Shown here: positions 40,973 to 49,162 of the stretch, in pieces | Layout: each line of letters begins with the position of its first letter | Numbering within the stretch: position 1 is the stretch's first letter | DNA from: Micromonospora sp. NBC_01796 | Lineage (GTDB): Bacteria > Actinomycetota > Actinomycetes > Mycobacteriales > Micromonosporaceae | Assembly (NCBI RefSeq): GCF_035917455.1 | Contig: NZ_CP109078.1 | Span: 8,292,001-8,356,000, forward strand | DNA: 64,000 nt | Direction: 5' to 3' | Notes under the pieces: generated by a model | What the model was told of the DNA's origin: nothing | The model's database searches: none | Seen by the model: the letters and a program-made list of their open reading frames with translations, nothing else | Translations under genes and position numbers: made by a program

Positions 40973-42412
40973 TTGAGAACACCACACGCACTCCGAAACC
41001 GACTCCGGCGACTCACCACCCCGTTCGGCGTCGCCGGGGTCATCATGTCCATGCTCATCGCGTCCCTGGCCGTCGGCGCGATCGAGCTCCAGGCCGCCGG
41101 CGCCGCCGTCGGCACCCCGCTCTCGCAGGGCCGACCGGCCCTCGCCTCCTCGACCGAGCTGGGCGAGTCACCGGCGGCGGCAGCGTTCGACGGCAACGGC
41201 ACCACCCGGTGGGGCAGCTCCTGGAGCGATCCACAGTGGCTACGGGTGGACCTCGGCGCAACCGCCAGCATCTCCGAGGTGGTCCTCCAGTGGGAGGCCG
41301 CGTACGCCAGGGCCTTCCAGATCCAGACCTCACCCGACGGCAACGCCTGGACCACCGTCTACAGCACCACCAACGCCACCGGCGGCACGCAGACCCTCAC
41401 CGTCACGGGCAGCGGACGCTACGTACGGATGTACGGCACCCAGCGCGGCACCGGCTACGGCTACTCGCTGTACGAGTTCAAGGTCTACGGCACGCTGAGC
41501 ACCACTCCCCCGCCGACCGGGGGGCCCGGCTACGTACCGGCCAATCCACCGGTCACCGGCGTGGTGCCGTCGACGGCGACCCCGCCGCCCACCAACCCGC
41601 CGACCACCCACCACGAGTTCCAGGCGAACTGCTCGGTGAGCCGCAGCAACCTCAACGACGACCCGATCGTGTTCTTCGGCCTGCCCGGCGCGTCGCACTC
41701 GCACACCTTCATGGGCAACACCACCACCAACGCCAACACGACGCTCCCGTCGTTGCAGGCCGGTGGCACCTCCTGCATCACGCCGGGCGACAAGACCGGC
41801 TACTGGATGCCGACGCTCCTCAACGGTGACGCCGCCGTCCAGCCGGTCGGACGCCAGGTCATCTACTACAAGAGTGGTGTCATCGACTACCGCAGCGTCC
41901 GACCGTTCCCCCCGGGCCTGCGGTACGTGGTCGGCAGCCCGTCCGCCACCCTGGACGACTTCCGCAACTCACCCGGCGCCGTCGAGGGCTTCGAGTGCGG
42001 CGACAGCGTCCGCAACTGGGACATCCCGGCGAACTGTGTCGCCGGCAGCCAACTCAACCTCCGGTTCCAGGCCCCGAGCTGCTGGGACGGCCGGTACCTG
42101 GACACCCCGGACCACAAGTCGCACATGGCCTACCCGGTGATCGGGGTCTGCCCGTCCTCGCACCCGGTGGCCGTACCGATGATCGAGTTCAAGATGGCGT
42201 GGCCGGTCAGCGGCAACATGTCCAACGTCCGCTTCGCCAGCGGGCGCGGGTACTCGTTCCACTACGACGTCTACAACGCGTGGGACCCGCCCACCCTCGC
42301 CGCGCTCTCGTCGCACTGCATCAACGGCGGCCTGCAGTGTGACCCCCGGGGCTTCGACCAGTACAAGCCGAACCGGGGCGCGGCCCTCAACGAGAACTAC
42401 GTCCTGCCGTAG
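40973..42412 (+). CDS. Secreted discoidin (CBM32-like)-DUF1996 protein
   Basis: This 479-residue exported protein has a basic start (RTPHALRNRLRRL), a hydrophobic core and a likely cut after AAGA (about residue 44). An F5/8-type C domain follows at about 48-175 (ALASSTELGESPAAAAFDGN, WLRVDLGATASISEVVLQWE, RYVRMYGTQRG). A Pro/Thr linker leads to DUF1996 at about 215-475 (VFFGLPGASHSHTFMGN, the HxH and CWDGRYLDTPDHKSHMAYP stretches). DUF1996 is common in fungal and actinomycete secretomes; its activity is not settled. TTG 40973 is preferred, since GGGAG lies five nt upstream; an in-frame ATG at 40847 sits in the operator and is unlikely. It is under the LacI-type operator, so it probably takes part in polysaccharide use. 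Confidence 0.85.
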   Translation: MRTPHALRNRLRRLTTPFGVAGVIMSMLIASLAVGAIELQAAGAAVGTPLSQGRPALASSTELGESPAAAAFDGNGTTRWGSSWSDPQWLRVDLGATASISEVVLQWEAAYARAFQIQTSPDGNAWTTVYSTTNATGGTQTLTVTGSGRYVRMYGTQRGTGYGYSLYEFKVYGTLSTTPPPTGGPGYVPANPPVTGVVPSTATPPPTNPPTTHHEFQANCSVSRSNLNDDPIVFFGLPGASHSHTFMGNTTTNANTTLPSLQAGGTSCITPGDKTGYWMPTLLNGDAAVQPVGRQVIYYKSGVIDYRSVRPFPPGLRYVVGSPSATLDDFRNSPGAVEGFECGDSVRNWDIPANCVAGSQLNLRFQAPSCWDGRYLDTPDHKSHMAYPVIGVCPSSHPVAVPMIEFKMAWPVSGNMSNVRFASGRGYSFHYDVYNAWDPPTLAALSSHCINGGLQCDPRGFDQYKPNRGAALNENYVLP

Positions 42413-42509
42413 CCGACGGCCCGGCACTCCCCCGACGGACCCGGTACGGGCTGCTGACGCCGCCCGCGCCGGGTTCGCCGGCGAGTACCCGGCCCTGACC
42501 AGGCGCAGT

Positions 42510-42523
42510 TAAGATCAAGTCCG
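42510..42523 (+). promoter_or_regulatory. Putative -10 element for a leaderless GNAT transcript
   Basis: TAAGAT at 42510-42515 is followed by 7 nt and GTG 42523. No ribosome-binding site is present. Confidence 0.45.
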
Positions 42524-43257
42524 TGGAGTCCCTCGACACGTTGCTCGCCGCGCACCGCGCGTACCTGCTCGGCTGGGACGTCGGCACATCCGCGGATCCG
42601 GAGCTGCTGACGTACCGCAGCGAGGTGCCGCACGCGACCCTCAACGGTGTGGTCCGGGTGTCCGGGCGTACGCCGAAGGACGCACTCGCCGAGGCCCGCG
42701 ACCGCCTCGACGGCGTACCCCGGGTGTGGTGGGCCGGGCCGGACAGCGATGCCGGCACCGCCGACGGCCTGCTCTCGCTCGACGCCGTCCATCTCGCGGA
42801 CCTGCCGATCATGACCATGAAGATCGACCGGCCCGCCGCCGTCCCCACGCCGGCCGGGCTGCACATCAGCGAGACCACCGACCTGGACGAGTTCGTCCCG
42901 GCGTACGGCCGGGTGTCCGGAATCCCCCCGGCGGGCATGCGAACCGCGATCGACCGGGAGCGGACGTTCGCCGGCGACGGCACGGTGGTCAGGCTGGCCG
43001 GTCGCCTCGATGACGGCCGGATCGCCGGGACGGCCGTCGCCTGGCTGAGCCACGACCTGCTCACGCTGTACTTCGTCGGCACCCAGCCCGAGTTCCGGCG
43101 TCGGGGCATCGGCACCGCGATGACGGTGGCCGCGATCGACCTGGCCCGGGAACGAGGCGTACGGGTGGCCGCCCTCACCTCCAGCCCGCCCGGTGAGCCG
43201 GTCTACCGCCGCATCGGCTTCCGTACGGTCGGCACGTTCCGGCTGATGTCGTTCTGA
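42523..43257 (+). CDS. GNAT-family N-acetyltransferase
   Basis: In this 244-residue protein the C-terminal half (about 105-244) has the GNAT core: LYFVGTQPEFRRRGIGTAMT with Q/R-x-x-G-x-G/A for acetyl-CoA, then AAIDLARERGVRVAALTSSP and GEPVYRRIGFRTVG. The N-terminal half (about 1-100) is an extra domain with GWDVGTSADPELLTYRSEVP, seen in a group of actinobacterial GNATs of unknown substrate. GTG 42523 is taken because a TAAGAT box lies seven nt ahead. It stands alone between the DUF1996 gene and the convergent TetR gene. Confidence 0.88.
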   Translation: MESLDTLLAAHRAYLLGWDVGTSADPELLTYRSEVPHATLNGVVRVSGRTPKDALAEARDRLDGVPRVWWAGPDSDAGTADGLLSLDAVHLADLPIMTMKIDRPAAVPTPAGLHISETTDLDEFVPAYGRVSGIPPAGMRTAIDRERTFAGDGTVVRLAGRLDDGRIAGTAVAWLSHDLLTLYFVGTQPEFRRRGIGTAMTVAAIDLARERGVRVAALTSSPPGEPVYRRIGFRTVGTFRLMSF

Positions 43258-43291
43258 CCTTCCCGCACCCGCCCGCCCGCAGGTCTGCTCG

Positions 43292-43861
43292 TCAGGCCGG
43301 TGGCCAGTTGCGGAGTACGGCGTCGAGGGCGTCCAGTGCCCTCAACCAGGAGACGTCCGCCTCGCGCGGGCTGTGCCGGAACCCGCCCACCCTCTCCAGG
43401 CTCACGTACCCGTGGAAGGTGCTGTGCAGCAGCCGTACGCAGTCCGTCTGATCGGGCTCGGACAGCTCGTAGCCGCGCAGGATCGCCCGGGTCATCTCCG
43501 AGTGCCGGCGTGCCGCGCTGCCGGCCGCGGTAACCGGGTCGAGTTCGACCTGCATCGCGGCGTACCGACCCGGATGCTCCTTCGCGTAGGTCCGGTAGGC
43601 GTTCGCGAACGCGACCAACGCGTCCTTGCCCGCCCGACCGGCCAGGGCGGCGGCGACCCTGTCCGCGAGTTCCGCCAGGGCCAGTACCGCCACTCTCACC
43701 CGGAGGTCGTGCGCGTTCCTGATGTGTGAGTAGAGGCTGGCGTCCCTGACCCCGAAGCCGCGCGCGAGCGCCGAGACGGTCACGTTCTCCAGGCCAACCT
43801 CGTCGGCCAGGTCCGCCGCCGCCTGCGTCAGGCGTTCGACGGTCACCCCCGCGCGTGCCAT
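43292..43861 (-). CDS. TetR/AcrR-family transcriptional regulator
   Basis: This 189-residue protein has an N-terminal helix-turn-helix (about 7-55): LTQAAADLADEVGLENVTVS, then ALARGFGVRDASLYSHIRNA. The C-terminal ligand domain (about 75-185; AYRTYAKEHPGRYAAMQVEL, LLHSTFHGYVSLERVGGF) has the WHG-like TetR_C pattern. A 17-bp palindrome 15 nt upstream of its start is the expected operator, so it probably represses itself and the divergent FBP gene. Start ATG 43861. The ligand is unknown. Confidence 0.92.
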   Translation of the reverse strand: MARAGVTVERLTQAAADLADEVGLENVTVSALARGFGVRDASLYSHIRNAHDLRVRVAVLALAELADRVAAALAGRAGKDALVAFANAYRTYAKEHPGRYAAMQVELDPVTAAGSAARRHSEMTRAILRGYELSEPDQTDCVRLLHSTFHGYVSLERVGGFRHSPREADVSWLRALDALDAVLRNWPPA

Positions 43862-43875
43862 GCGCCTCTTCCTTT

Positions 43876-43892
43876 ACCTAGACCCTCTAGGT
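43876..43892. promoter_or_regulatory. 17-bp operator-like palindrome (TetR)
   Basis: ACCTAGA-CCC-TCTAGGT is a perfect inverted repeat with 7-bp arms, between the TetR gene (start 43861) and the FBP-domain gene (start 43943). Confidence 0.6.
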
Positions 43893-43942
43893 TGCTGCTT
43901 ATTGGTTCGCCGGATTTCTCTAACGAGTGTAGCTTTTTGGCT

Positions 43943-44437
43943 ATGGAACCCCTAACCGAGCGGGACATCCGCGCGTCGTTCGTCAACTGCACCAAGGGCG
44001 AGGTGAAACGCCTGGCCATGCCCCGGGATCTGGCCGAGCGGCCCTGGGACGACCTGGACTTCCTCGGCTGGCGGGACCAGGCGGCGCCCCAGCGCGCCTA
44101 TCTGGTCGCCGGATCGGGAGACGGGGTGACGGGCGTGGCACTGAGGTTGGCGTCATCGCACGCCGGGCAGGCACGACGCAGCATGTGCTCGCTGTGCCTG
44201 ACGACCCACCCGGGCGGCGGTGTCTCGCTGATGACCGCGCGGAAGGCGGGGCCGAGCGGGCAGCAGGGCAACTCGGTGGGCATCTACATCTGCGCCGACC
44301 TGGCCTGCTCGCTCTACCTGCGCGGGAAGAAGTCGGCCGCGCCCGGCGGGCGGCTGCACGAGTCGCTCACGCAGCAGGAGCAGATCGAACGGACCTCGGC
44401 CAACCTGGCCGGGTTCCTGGACCGGGTGGTCGGGTGA
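43943..44437 (+). CDS. FBP (FusB-like, treble-clef) elongation-factor-G-binding protein
   Basis: In this 164-residue protein the C-terminal half carries a zinc treble clef: SMCSLCLTTHPGGGVSLM with CxxC at about residue 78, and IYICADLACSLYLRGKK with a second Cys pair near 115. The N-terminal helices (TERDIRASFVNCTKGEVKRL) are also typical of the FBP family. FusB, a member, binds EF-G and frees it from fusidic acid-stalled ribosomes; actinobacterial homologues are common and need not confer resistance. The start at ATG 43943 follows a T-rich leader with no strong Shine-Dalgarno. It is divergent from the TetR gene and its operator. Confidence 0.85.
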   Translation: MEPLTERDIRASFVNCTKGEVKRLAMPRDLAERPWDDLDFLGWRDQAAPQRAYLVAGSGDGVTGVALRLASSHAGQARRSMCSLCLTTHPGGGVSLMTARKAGPSGQQGNSVGIYICADLACSLYLRGKKSAAPGGRLHESLTQQEQIERTSANLAGFLDRVVG

Positions 44438-44638
44438 CCACGGGACGGAACAGGCCGGCGGACCAGCGGCTGGACGTACTCCTGATCACCGGGGCGAAAA
44501 GTGTCGGGCACCCGCTGTAACGTGCCACCCACGCCGGGTCCCCGTGCCCGACCGGGTGTACGCGGGGCACGGGCGAGTGTGACCTGTGGCCACGCCTCGT
44601 TCGGGGCACGCGCAGGATTCGACCGAGGAGGATCCGTG

Positions 44639-45289
44639 ATGACCACGTCCACCCGCCGCAGCCGGGTTGCCATGGTGTCCGACGTGGAAGCCGAACGGCT
44701 CGACCTGGCCGATCTCCTCGACACCCTCGACGACCACCAGTGGCAGGCCCGGTCGCTCTGCGCCGGCTGGTCCGTACGCGAGGTGGTCGCCCACCTCACG
44801 CTCGCCGACCGCGAGTTCACCAGCACGATGCTGCGGCTGATCCCGGCCCGTGGGGACTTCGACCGGGTGACCGCCGAGATGGCCCGCGAACGGGCCCTGC
44901 GGTACAGCCCCGGCGACCTCGTCGCACAGTTGCGGGAAACGGCCGGGCGGCCCCGACGGTTCCCCATGAGCAGCCCGCTGGACCCGCTGACCGACATCCT
45001 GGTGCACGGACAGGACATCGCCCGACCGCTCGGGCATGAGCGCCCGATACCCGTCGAGCGGGCGCGTCCGGTGCTGCAACACGTCTGGCGGAGCTTCTTC
45101 TACGGCGCCCGGAAACGCTTCACCGGGCTGCGGTTCGTGGCCACCGACGCCGACTGGTCGGCGGGCGACGGTCCCGGAGAGGTACGCGGACCAGCCGGCG
45201 ACCTGCTCCTCGTCATCACCGGTCGGCGGGCGGGGCTGACCGGGTTGACCGGTGACGGGCAGGCAGAGGTCGCGACCAGGCTGAAGTAG
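44639..45289 (+). CDS. Maleylpyruvate isomerase/DinB-like family protein (TIGR03083)
   Basis: This 216-residue protein has the N-terminal four-helix DinB-like domain (about 10-150). This contains LCAGWSVREVVAHLTLADRE with the metal-site His and DPLTDILVHGQDIARPLGHE with a second His; the third ligand is probably at the start of the bundle. The rest is the C-terminal SCP-like domain (FVATDADWSAGDGPGEVRGP, GDLLLVITGR). In actinomycetes this fold uses mycothiol as cofactor for isomerase or detoxification reactions. ATG 44639 lies after GAGGAGG; GTG 44636 is possible. It lies 201 nt after the FBP gene in the same direction. Confidence 0.88.
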   Translation: MTTSTRRSRVAMVSDVEAERLDLADLLDTLDDHQWQARSLCAGWSVREVVAHLTLADREFTSTMLRLIPARGDFDRVTAEMARERALRYSPGDLVAQLRETAGRPRRFPMSSPLDPLTDILVHGQDIARPLGHERPIPVERARPVLQHVWRSFFYGARKRFTGLRFVATDADWSAGDGPGEVRGPAGDLLLVITGRRAGLTGLTGDGQAEVATRLK

Positions 45290-45294
45290 CCCCG

Positions 45295-45306
45295 GTGGCA
45301 TGCCAC
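45295..45306. terminator. Short palindrome between converging genes
   Basis: GTGGCATGCCAC is a perfect palindrome lying just after the stop of the mycothiol-family gene and before the end of the convergent deaminase. It can only form a small hairpin. Confidence 0.25.
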
Positions 45307-45348
45307 GGGTGCGGGGACGGGACCGTCGCGGCAGCCCTCGCCGACGCC

Positions 45349-45774
45349 CTACCGGTAGTAGCCCTCGACCGGAATCCGCGCCTCGTCGAGGAGGGCCGGT
45401 CCTTCGTGCGGCACGGACGGGAACCCGCCGGACGGCTTCAGCGCCAGGAGTTGCTCGTTGGACAGGGCGTACACGACGCGGCCGAGCCCGGAGCGTTCGA
45501 TCGCGCCGGTGCACATGTTGCATGGTTGGCAACTGGTGTACATCGTCGTACCCACCGCCGTGTCGGGCGCGAGTTCCCGGGCCGCCCACCTGGCCAGTTT
45601 CAACTCCGGGTGGGCGGTGATGTCGGCGTCGGTCAGCGAGGTGTTGCGTTCCTCGGCCAGGACGGCACCGTCGGGGCCCACCAGCAGTGAGCCGAACGGC
45701 GGGTTGCCGCCCGTTCTCGCCTCGGCCGCGAGTTCGATCGCCCGGTGGAGATGCCGCTTGTCGTCCTGGCTCAT
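45349..45774 (-). CDS. Nucleoside/cytidine-deaminase-family protein
   Basis: This 141-residue protein of the cytidine deaminase superfamily has the zinc/catalytic motif ITAHPELKLARWAA (H-x-E form, about residue 52) and TSCQPCNMCTGAIERSG (P-C-x-x-C, about residue 86). The NPPFGSLLVG start is typical of guanine- or tRNA-adenosine-type deaminases. The usual HAE is HPE here, but the catalytic glutamate is present. No tRNA-binding extension is obvious. ATG 45774 gives the normal length. It is divergent from the Lrp-family regulator, which likely controls it. Likely substrates are guanine or related bases. Confidence 0.85.
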   Translation of the reverse strand: MSQDDKRHLHRAIELAAEARTGGNPPFGSLLVGPDGAVLAEERNTSLTDADITAHPELKLARWAARELAPDTAVGTTMYTSCQPCNMCTGAIERSGLGRVVYALSNEQLLALKPSGGFPSVPHEGPALLDEARIPVEGYYR

Positions 45775-45873
45775 GGTTGCTCCGTTGTCCTGGTTGGGCG
45801 GTTGTCGATTCACCGGATCCACGGGTCGCGACGGGCGGAGCCACGGTTGCGGTGGCGACGCCGCCGGGCAACC

Positions 45874-45900
45874 CTGGGATGGCTCGGAAAGCCTATCCAG
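45874..45900. promoter_or_regulatory. Imperfect palindrome in Lrp/deaminase divergent region
   Basis: CTGGGATGGC (45874-45883) and GCCTATCCAG (45891-45900) form an imperfect inverted repeat (8 of 10 pairs) with a 7-nt spacer. Lrp-family proteins often bind such sites in the promoter of their divergent target. Confidence 0.35.
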
Positions 45901-45975
45901 GCGCGGCCGGCGACTGAAGAGACTTCTCACGGCGTACGGGAAGATCGGCCGTGGATGTCCCGGTGCTCTTGCCCG

Positions 45976-46425
45976 ATGGCCGAGAATATCGACGCAACGG
46001 ACTGGTCGATCCTGGTCGAGCTGCAACGCGACGGGCGCATCCCGCTCACCGAACTGGGGCGACGGGTGAGCCTGAGTGCCTCCGCGACCACCGAACGGGT
46101 CAAGCGGCTGGAGACCGCCGGGGTGATCACCGGCTACCGTGCGGAGGTCGACCTGGTGAGAGCCGGCTTCCCGATCCTCGCCGTGGTACGCCTGAAGTAC
46201 CCGGGCAGCCAGCACCAGCCACTGCACCGGCTGCTCGGCGAGCGCCCCGAGTTCCTCGAGTGTCTGCGTACCACCGGGGACGACTGTTACGTGCTGAAGG
46301 TGGGCGCCACCTCCATGGCCCATCTCGAACGACTCATCGACGAGCTGGCCCAGTTCGGCAGCACCACCACCAATCTCGTCTACAGCCAGCCCCTGCCCTA
46401 TCGAGGACCACGGGCCCCGTCGTGA
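45976..46425 (+). CDS. Lrp/AsnC-family transcriptional regulator
   Basis: This 149-residue protein has an N-terminal helix-turn-helix (ATDWSILVELQRDGRIPLTE, then RRVSLSASATTERVKRLE) and a C-terminal RAM ligand domain. The RAM domain shows GVITGYRAEVDLVRAGFPIL, then PEFLECLRTTGDDCYVLKVG and the effector/dimer loop. Proteins of this family sense amino acids or related small molecules. ATG 45976 matches the expected domain start. It is divergent from the deaminase at 45349 and convergent with the phosphodiester glycosidase gene, with a terminator between. Confidence 0.93.
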   Translation: MAENIDATDWSILVELQRDGRIPLTELGRRVSLSASATTERVKRLETAGVITGYRAEVDLVRAGFPILAVVRLKYPGSQHQPLHRLLGERPEFLECLRTTGDDCYVLKVGATSMAHLERLIDELAQFGSTTTNLVYSQPLPYRGPRAPS

Positions 46426-46482
46426 CACTCCCGCGCTGTTGCGTCATCCTTCGTGCGCCAGCGTGGATCGACCACCGAACGA

Positions 46483-46513
46483 AGTGGCCCGGGCCGTCGC
46501 GACCCGGGCCACT
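46483..46513. terminator. Bidirectional terminator
   Basis: An 11-bp stem (AGTGGCCCGGG at 46483-46493, complement at 46503-46513) has a 9-nt loop. It lies between the ends of the Lrp gene and the converging glycosidase gene. Confidence 0.75.
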
Positions 46514-46531
46514 CGAACGATCCTTACGGCG

Positions 46532-47833
46532 TTACCGGGCCTGGGCGCCGACCGGGCCGTTGACGAAGACGAGGGCGTCACCGACGCCCCGCTGGCTGCC
46601 GCCGCTGGGCTGGTTGACCAGTTCACCCTCGACCGACATGGTGGTGGAACCGCCACCGTCGAGGTTCATCGCGTCGCGCAGACCCAACGCGTCGGCGACC
46701 ATCGCCGTCTCGGCCATCGTGGTGCCGACACTCGAGGTCATCCGGCCGTCGATCGTCGCGAGCACGATCCTGCCGTCGCGGGTCGTCCCGACGATGGTGC
46801 GGGGGTTGCGCGCGAAGAAGCTGTCCGAGGGCGACCCGACCGGCACCACGATCTCACCGCCGGCGGTGAGCCGGTAGCGGCCGTTCACCCCGAACAGTCC
46901 CGGACGGAGGTTGAGCTTGTTGCCCTTCTCGTTGACCAGGGTGTTGGTCTGCTTGACGCAACCGTTCGCGACGTTGAGCAGGGTCAGGGCATCCTGGCCC
47001 GTCGCCTGCAGCGACGTCTGGTCCGGCGTCAGCGCGGTGCCACGGGTCGTCGACGTACGGACCACGCAGCCGCGCCCGTCGAGGACCACCTCGACGCCGG
47101 GGCCGGACGGAGTCGCGGCGGCGAATTCCGGGGTGAACTGGACCACGTCACCGGGCACGGTGCACCGGGTCTGGTCGGTGAGGGCGGCACATCCCGCCGG
47201 GACCACCGGCGGGTGGTTGATGAACTCCAGTGGCATCGTGGCCTTGGTCCGTACGTTCTTGACGGTGCCGGTCCACTGCAGCCGACCCATGAGGACGACC
47301 TTGTTGGTGTTGGCGTCCACGACCACGTCGACCTCGGCGGCGTCGGTTCCCGGCTCGCTGAGCAGCTTCCCGTCGAACAGGCCCAGACCGACCGGGTCAC
47401 CGGGGTACTGCGCGCTCGCGGTGAAGGTGAAGAAGGAGGCGTTGACGCCGGCCAGCGCACCCGCGGAGCGGACGAGGTCGGTGGTCGTCTCGACACCCGC
47501 CAGGTCCGGCCCGTACGTCGCCGCCAGGTGCCCGCTGGTCTTCTTCGGATCGATGGTGAGGACGTTGACGACCCAGGGACCACGGGTGGTGGTGTTGATC
47601 TGGTCAGCCGGCGCCGGCTCGGTCCCGCGTACGATGTGGGTCAGCGTGACGCCGCTGGTCAGGGGCGTGATGACGCGCGTTTCGGTGAGATTCGTATCGC
47701 CCAGCGGTAGGACGTCGCTGCTGGCCGTGGCTTGACTGCCCGGAACCAGACCGAGGCCGACCGCCGCGACGACGGTCGCCGCGATAGCTCCGGCCCGGCG
47801 GAACGGGGATGCCGAGGGGTTGTACGAAGTCAT
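46532..47833 (-). CDS. Secreted phosphodiester glycosidase (NAGPA-like)
   Basis: This 433-residue exported protein has a signal peptide (FRRAGAIAATVVAAVGLGLV, cut after about residue 38), then a long N-terminal part (TLTHIVRGTEPAPADQINTT, VVNVLTIDPKKTSGHLAA, AGVNASFFTF). The NAGPA domain ends in AMNLDGGGSTTMSVEGELVN, where the N-x-D-G-G-G-S-T-T/M motif holds the catalytic site. This family cleaves GlcNAc-1-phosphodiesters and related phosphodiesters, in bacteria often on cell-wall polymers. The start at 47833 is eight nt after GAAGGA; 47839 is also possible. It is monocistronic. Its location among cell-wall and polysaccharide genes fits outer-polymer turnover. Confidence 0.88.
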   Translation of the reverse strand: MTSYNPSASPFRRAGAIAATVVAAVGLGLVPGSQATASSDVLPLGDTNLTETRVITPLTSGVTLTHIVRGTEPAPADQINTTTRGPWVVNVLTIDPKKTSGHLAATYGPDLAGVETTTDLVRSAGALAGVNASFFTFTASAQYPGDPVGLGLFDGKLLSEPGTDAAEVDVVVDANTNKVVLMGRLQWTGTVKNVRTKATMPLEFINHPPVVPAGCAALTDQTRCTVPGDVVQFTPEFAAATPSGPGVEVVLDGRGCVVRTSTTRGTALTPDQTSLQATGQDALTLLNVANGCVKQTNTLVNEKGNKLNLRPGLFGVNGRYRLTAGGEIVVPVGSPSDSFFARNPRTIVGTTRDGRIVLATIDGRMTSSVGTTMAETAMVADALGLRDAMNLDGGGSTTMSVEGELVNQPSGGSQRGVGDALVFVNGPVGAQAR

Positions 47834-48100
47834 GATCATGATCCTTCGCCGTCAACCCGACATCAGTCCTTCACGAACGTTGGCCGGTGAGCCAACTTCG
47901 GATGACAAAACGAGACCGAGGGCTCTGCCTCGCTCGGGTTCCGGAAGGCTCGCGTCCGGATTCCGCCGATGGTCCGGTCCGTCCCCCTTCTCTTGCTACG
48001 GTTGGGGCGAAATGCCCGGACAGTCGCACGGGGTGATGATCGATCCCTCTCACCGGACGGCGGAGCGGACGATCCCGCAGAACCGCAGGGGGTCGACAGC

Positions 48101-48976
48101 GTGTTCGACGGATTCGAGGAGTTCGACATTCCCACGTCGGGAGCGACGATCCACGGACGCCGTGGTGGCAGCGGTCCACCCGTCCTTCTCCTGCACGGCA
48201 TTCCCGAGACGCACCTGATGTGGCATCGGGTGGCGCCGCGACTCGCCGAGCACTACACGGTGGTCGCCACCGACCTGCGCGGGTACGGCGACAGCGGCAA
48301 GCCGCCGAGCACCGCCGACCACGAGCCGTACAGCATGCGGGCGACCGCTCGCGACCAGGTCGAGGTCATGCGGAGTCTGGGCTTCGAGCAGTTCAGGCTC
48401 GTCGGACACGATCGGGGTGCCCGGTGCGCGTACCGGCTCGCGCTCGACGAACCGGGTGCGGTCACCCGGCTCTCCGTCATGGACGTCGTCCCGATCGGGG
48501 ACGCGTACGGCCGCGCCGAGCGGAAGTTCAGCCTCGCGTACTGGGTCTGGTCGTTCCTGGCCGCACCGGAGCCGGTGCCTGAGCGGTTCATCGACGCGGC
48601 ACCGGCGGTCCTGGTCGACTTCATGCTCGACACGTGGCCCGAGGTGAAGGACGCCTTCCCGCCCGAGGTACGCGCCGAGTACGTCAGGAAATTCAGCGAT
48701 CCCGCCACCGTGCACGCGATCTGCGAGGAGTTCCGGGCCGCCTCGACGCTCGACTACGAACAGGACGAGGCGGACCGGGGAAAGCGGAGGATCACCTGCC
48801 CGGTGCTGTTTCTCTGGAGTCAACGCGGCTCGGTCGCGAAGCTCTACGACGACCCGCTCGGGATCTGGCGGGGATGGGCCGACGACGTTCGCGGCGGGCC
48901 GGTCCCGGTTGGCCACTTCATCCCGGAGGAGGCTCCCGAGGAGACCACCCGCCAACTGTTGGATTTCCTGCGGTAG
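48101..48976 (+). CDS. Alpha/beta hydrolase of the haloacetate (fluoroacetate) dehalogenase group
   Basis: This 291-residue hydrolase fold has the oxyanion HGIPETHLMWHRVAPRLA, the nucleophile aspartate in LVGHDRGARCAYRLALDEPG and a His near the end in PVGHFIPEEAPEETTRQLLD. The D-R-G-A-R string supplies the two arginines that hold the substrate carboxylate in fluoroacetate dehalogenases. By comparison from memory with RPA1163, its halide-pocket His and Tyr are replaced here (YHWSF becomes WVWSF, and AYADFEH becomes STLDYEQ). Defluorination is therefore doubtful and an epoxide- or ester-type role is possible. GTG 48101 follows GGGGG. It is monocistronic. Confidence 0.85.
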   Translation: MFDGFEEFDIPTSGATIHGRRGGSGPPVLLLHGIPETHLMWHRVAPRLAEHYTVVATDLRGYGDSGKPPSTADHEPYSMRATARDQVEVMRSLGFEQFRLVGHDRGARCAYRLALDEPGAVTRLSVMDVVPIGDAYGRAERKFSLAYWVWSFLAAPEPVPERFIDAAPAVLVDFMLDTWPEVKDAFPPEVRAEYVRKFSDPATVHAICEEFRAASTLDYEQDEADRGKRRITCPVLFLWSQRGSVAKLYDDPLGIWRGWADDVRGGPVPVGHFIPEEAPEETTRQLLDFLR

Positions 48977-49162
48977 GCGTCCCGCCGCGCGCGGTGATCC
49001 TCCGATCATCGTCACTGCAATCGCAGCGGTGTTGGTGGTCCAGGTGCTCGGAGCGGACGGAATACCCGCTGGCCGCAACCTAGCGAGGCGCACTGGACGG
49101 CCTCTGGCGCCCGACCGGACGTACCGCCGAGGGATCACCCTTACCGGCAGGGCGGCGCGGCG

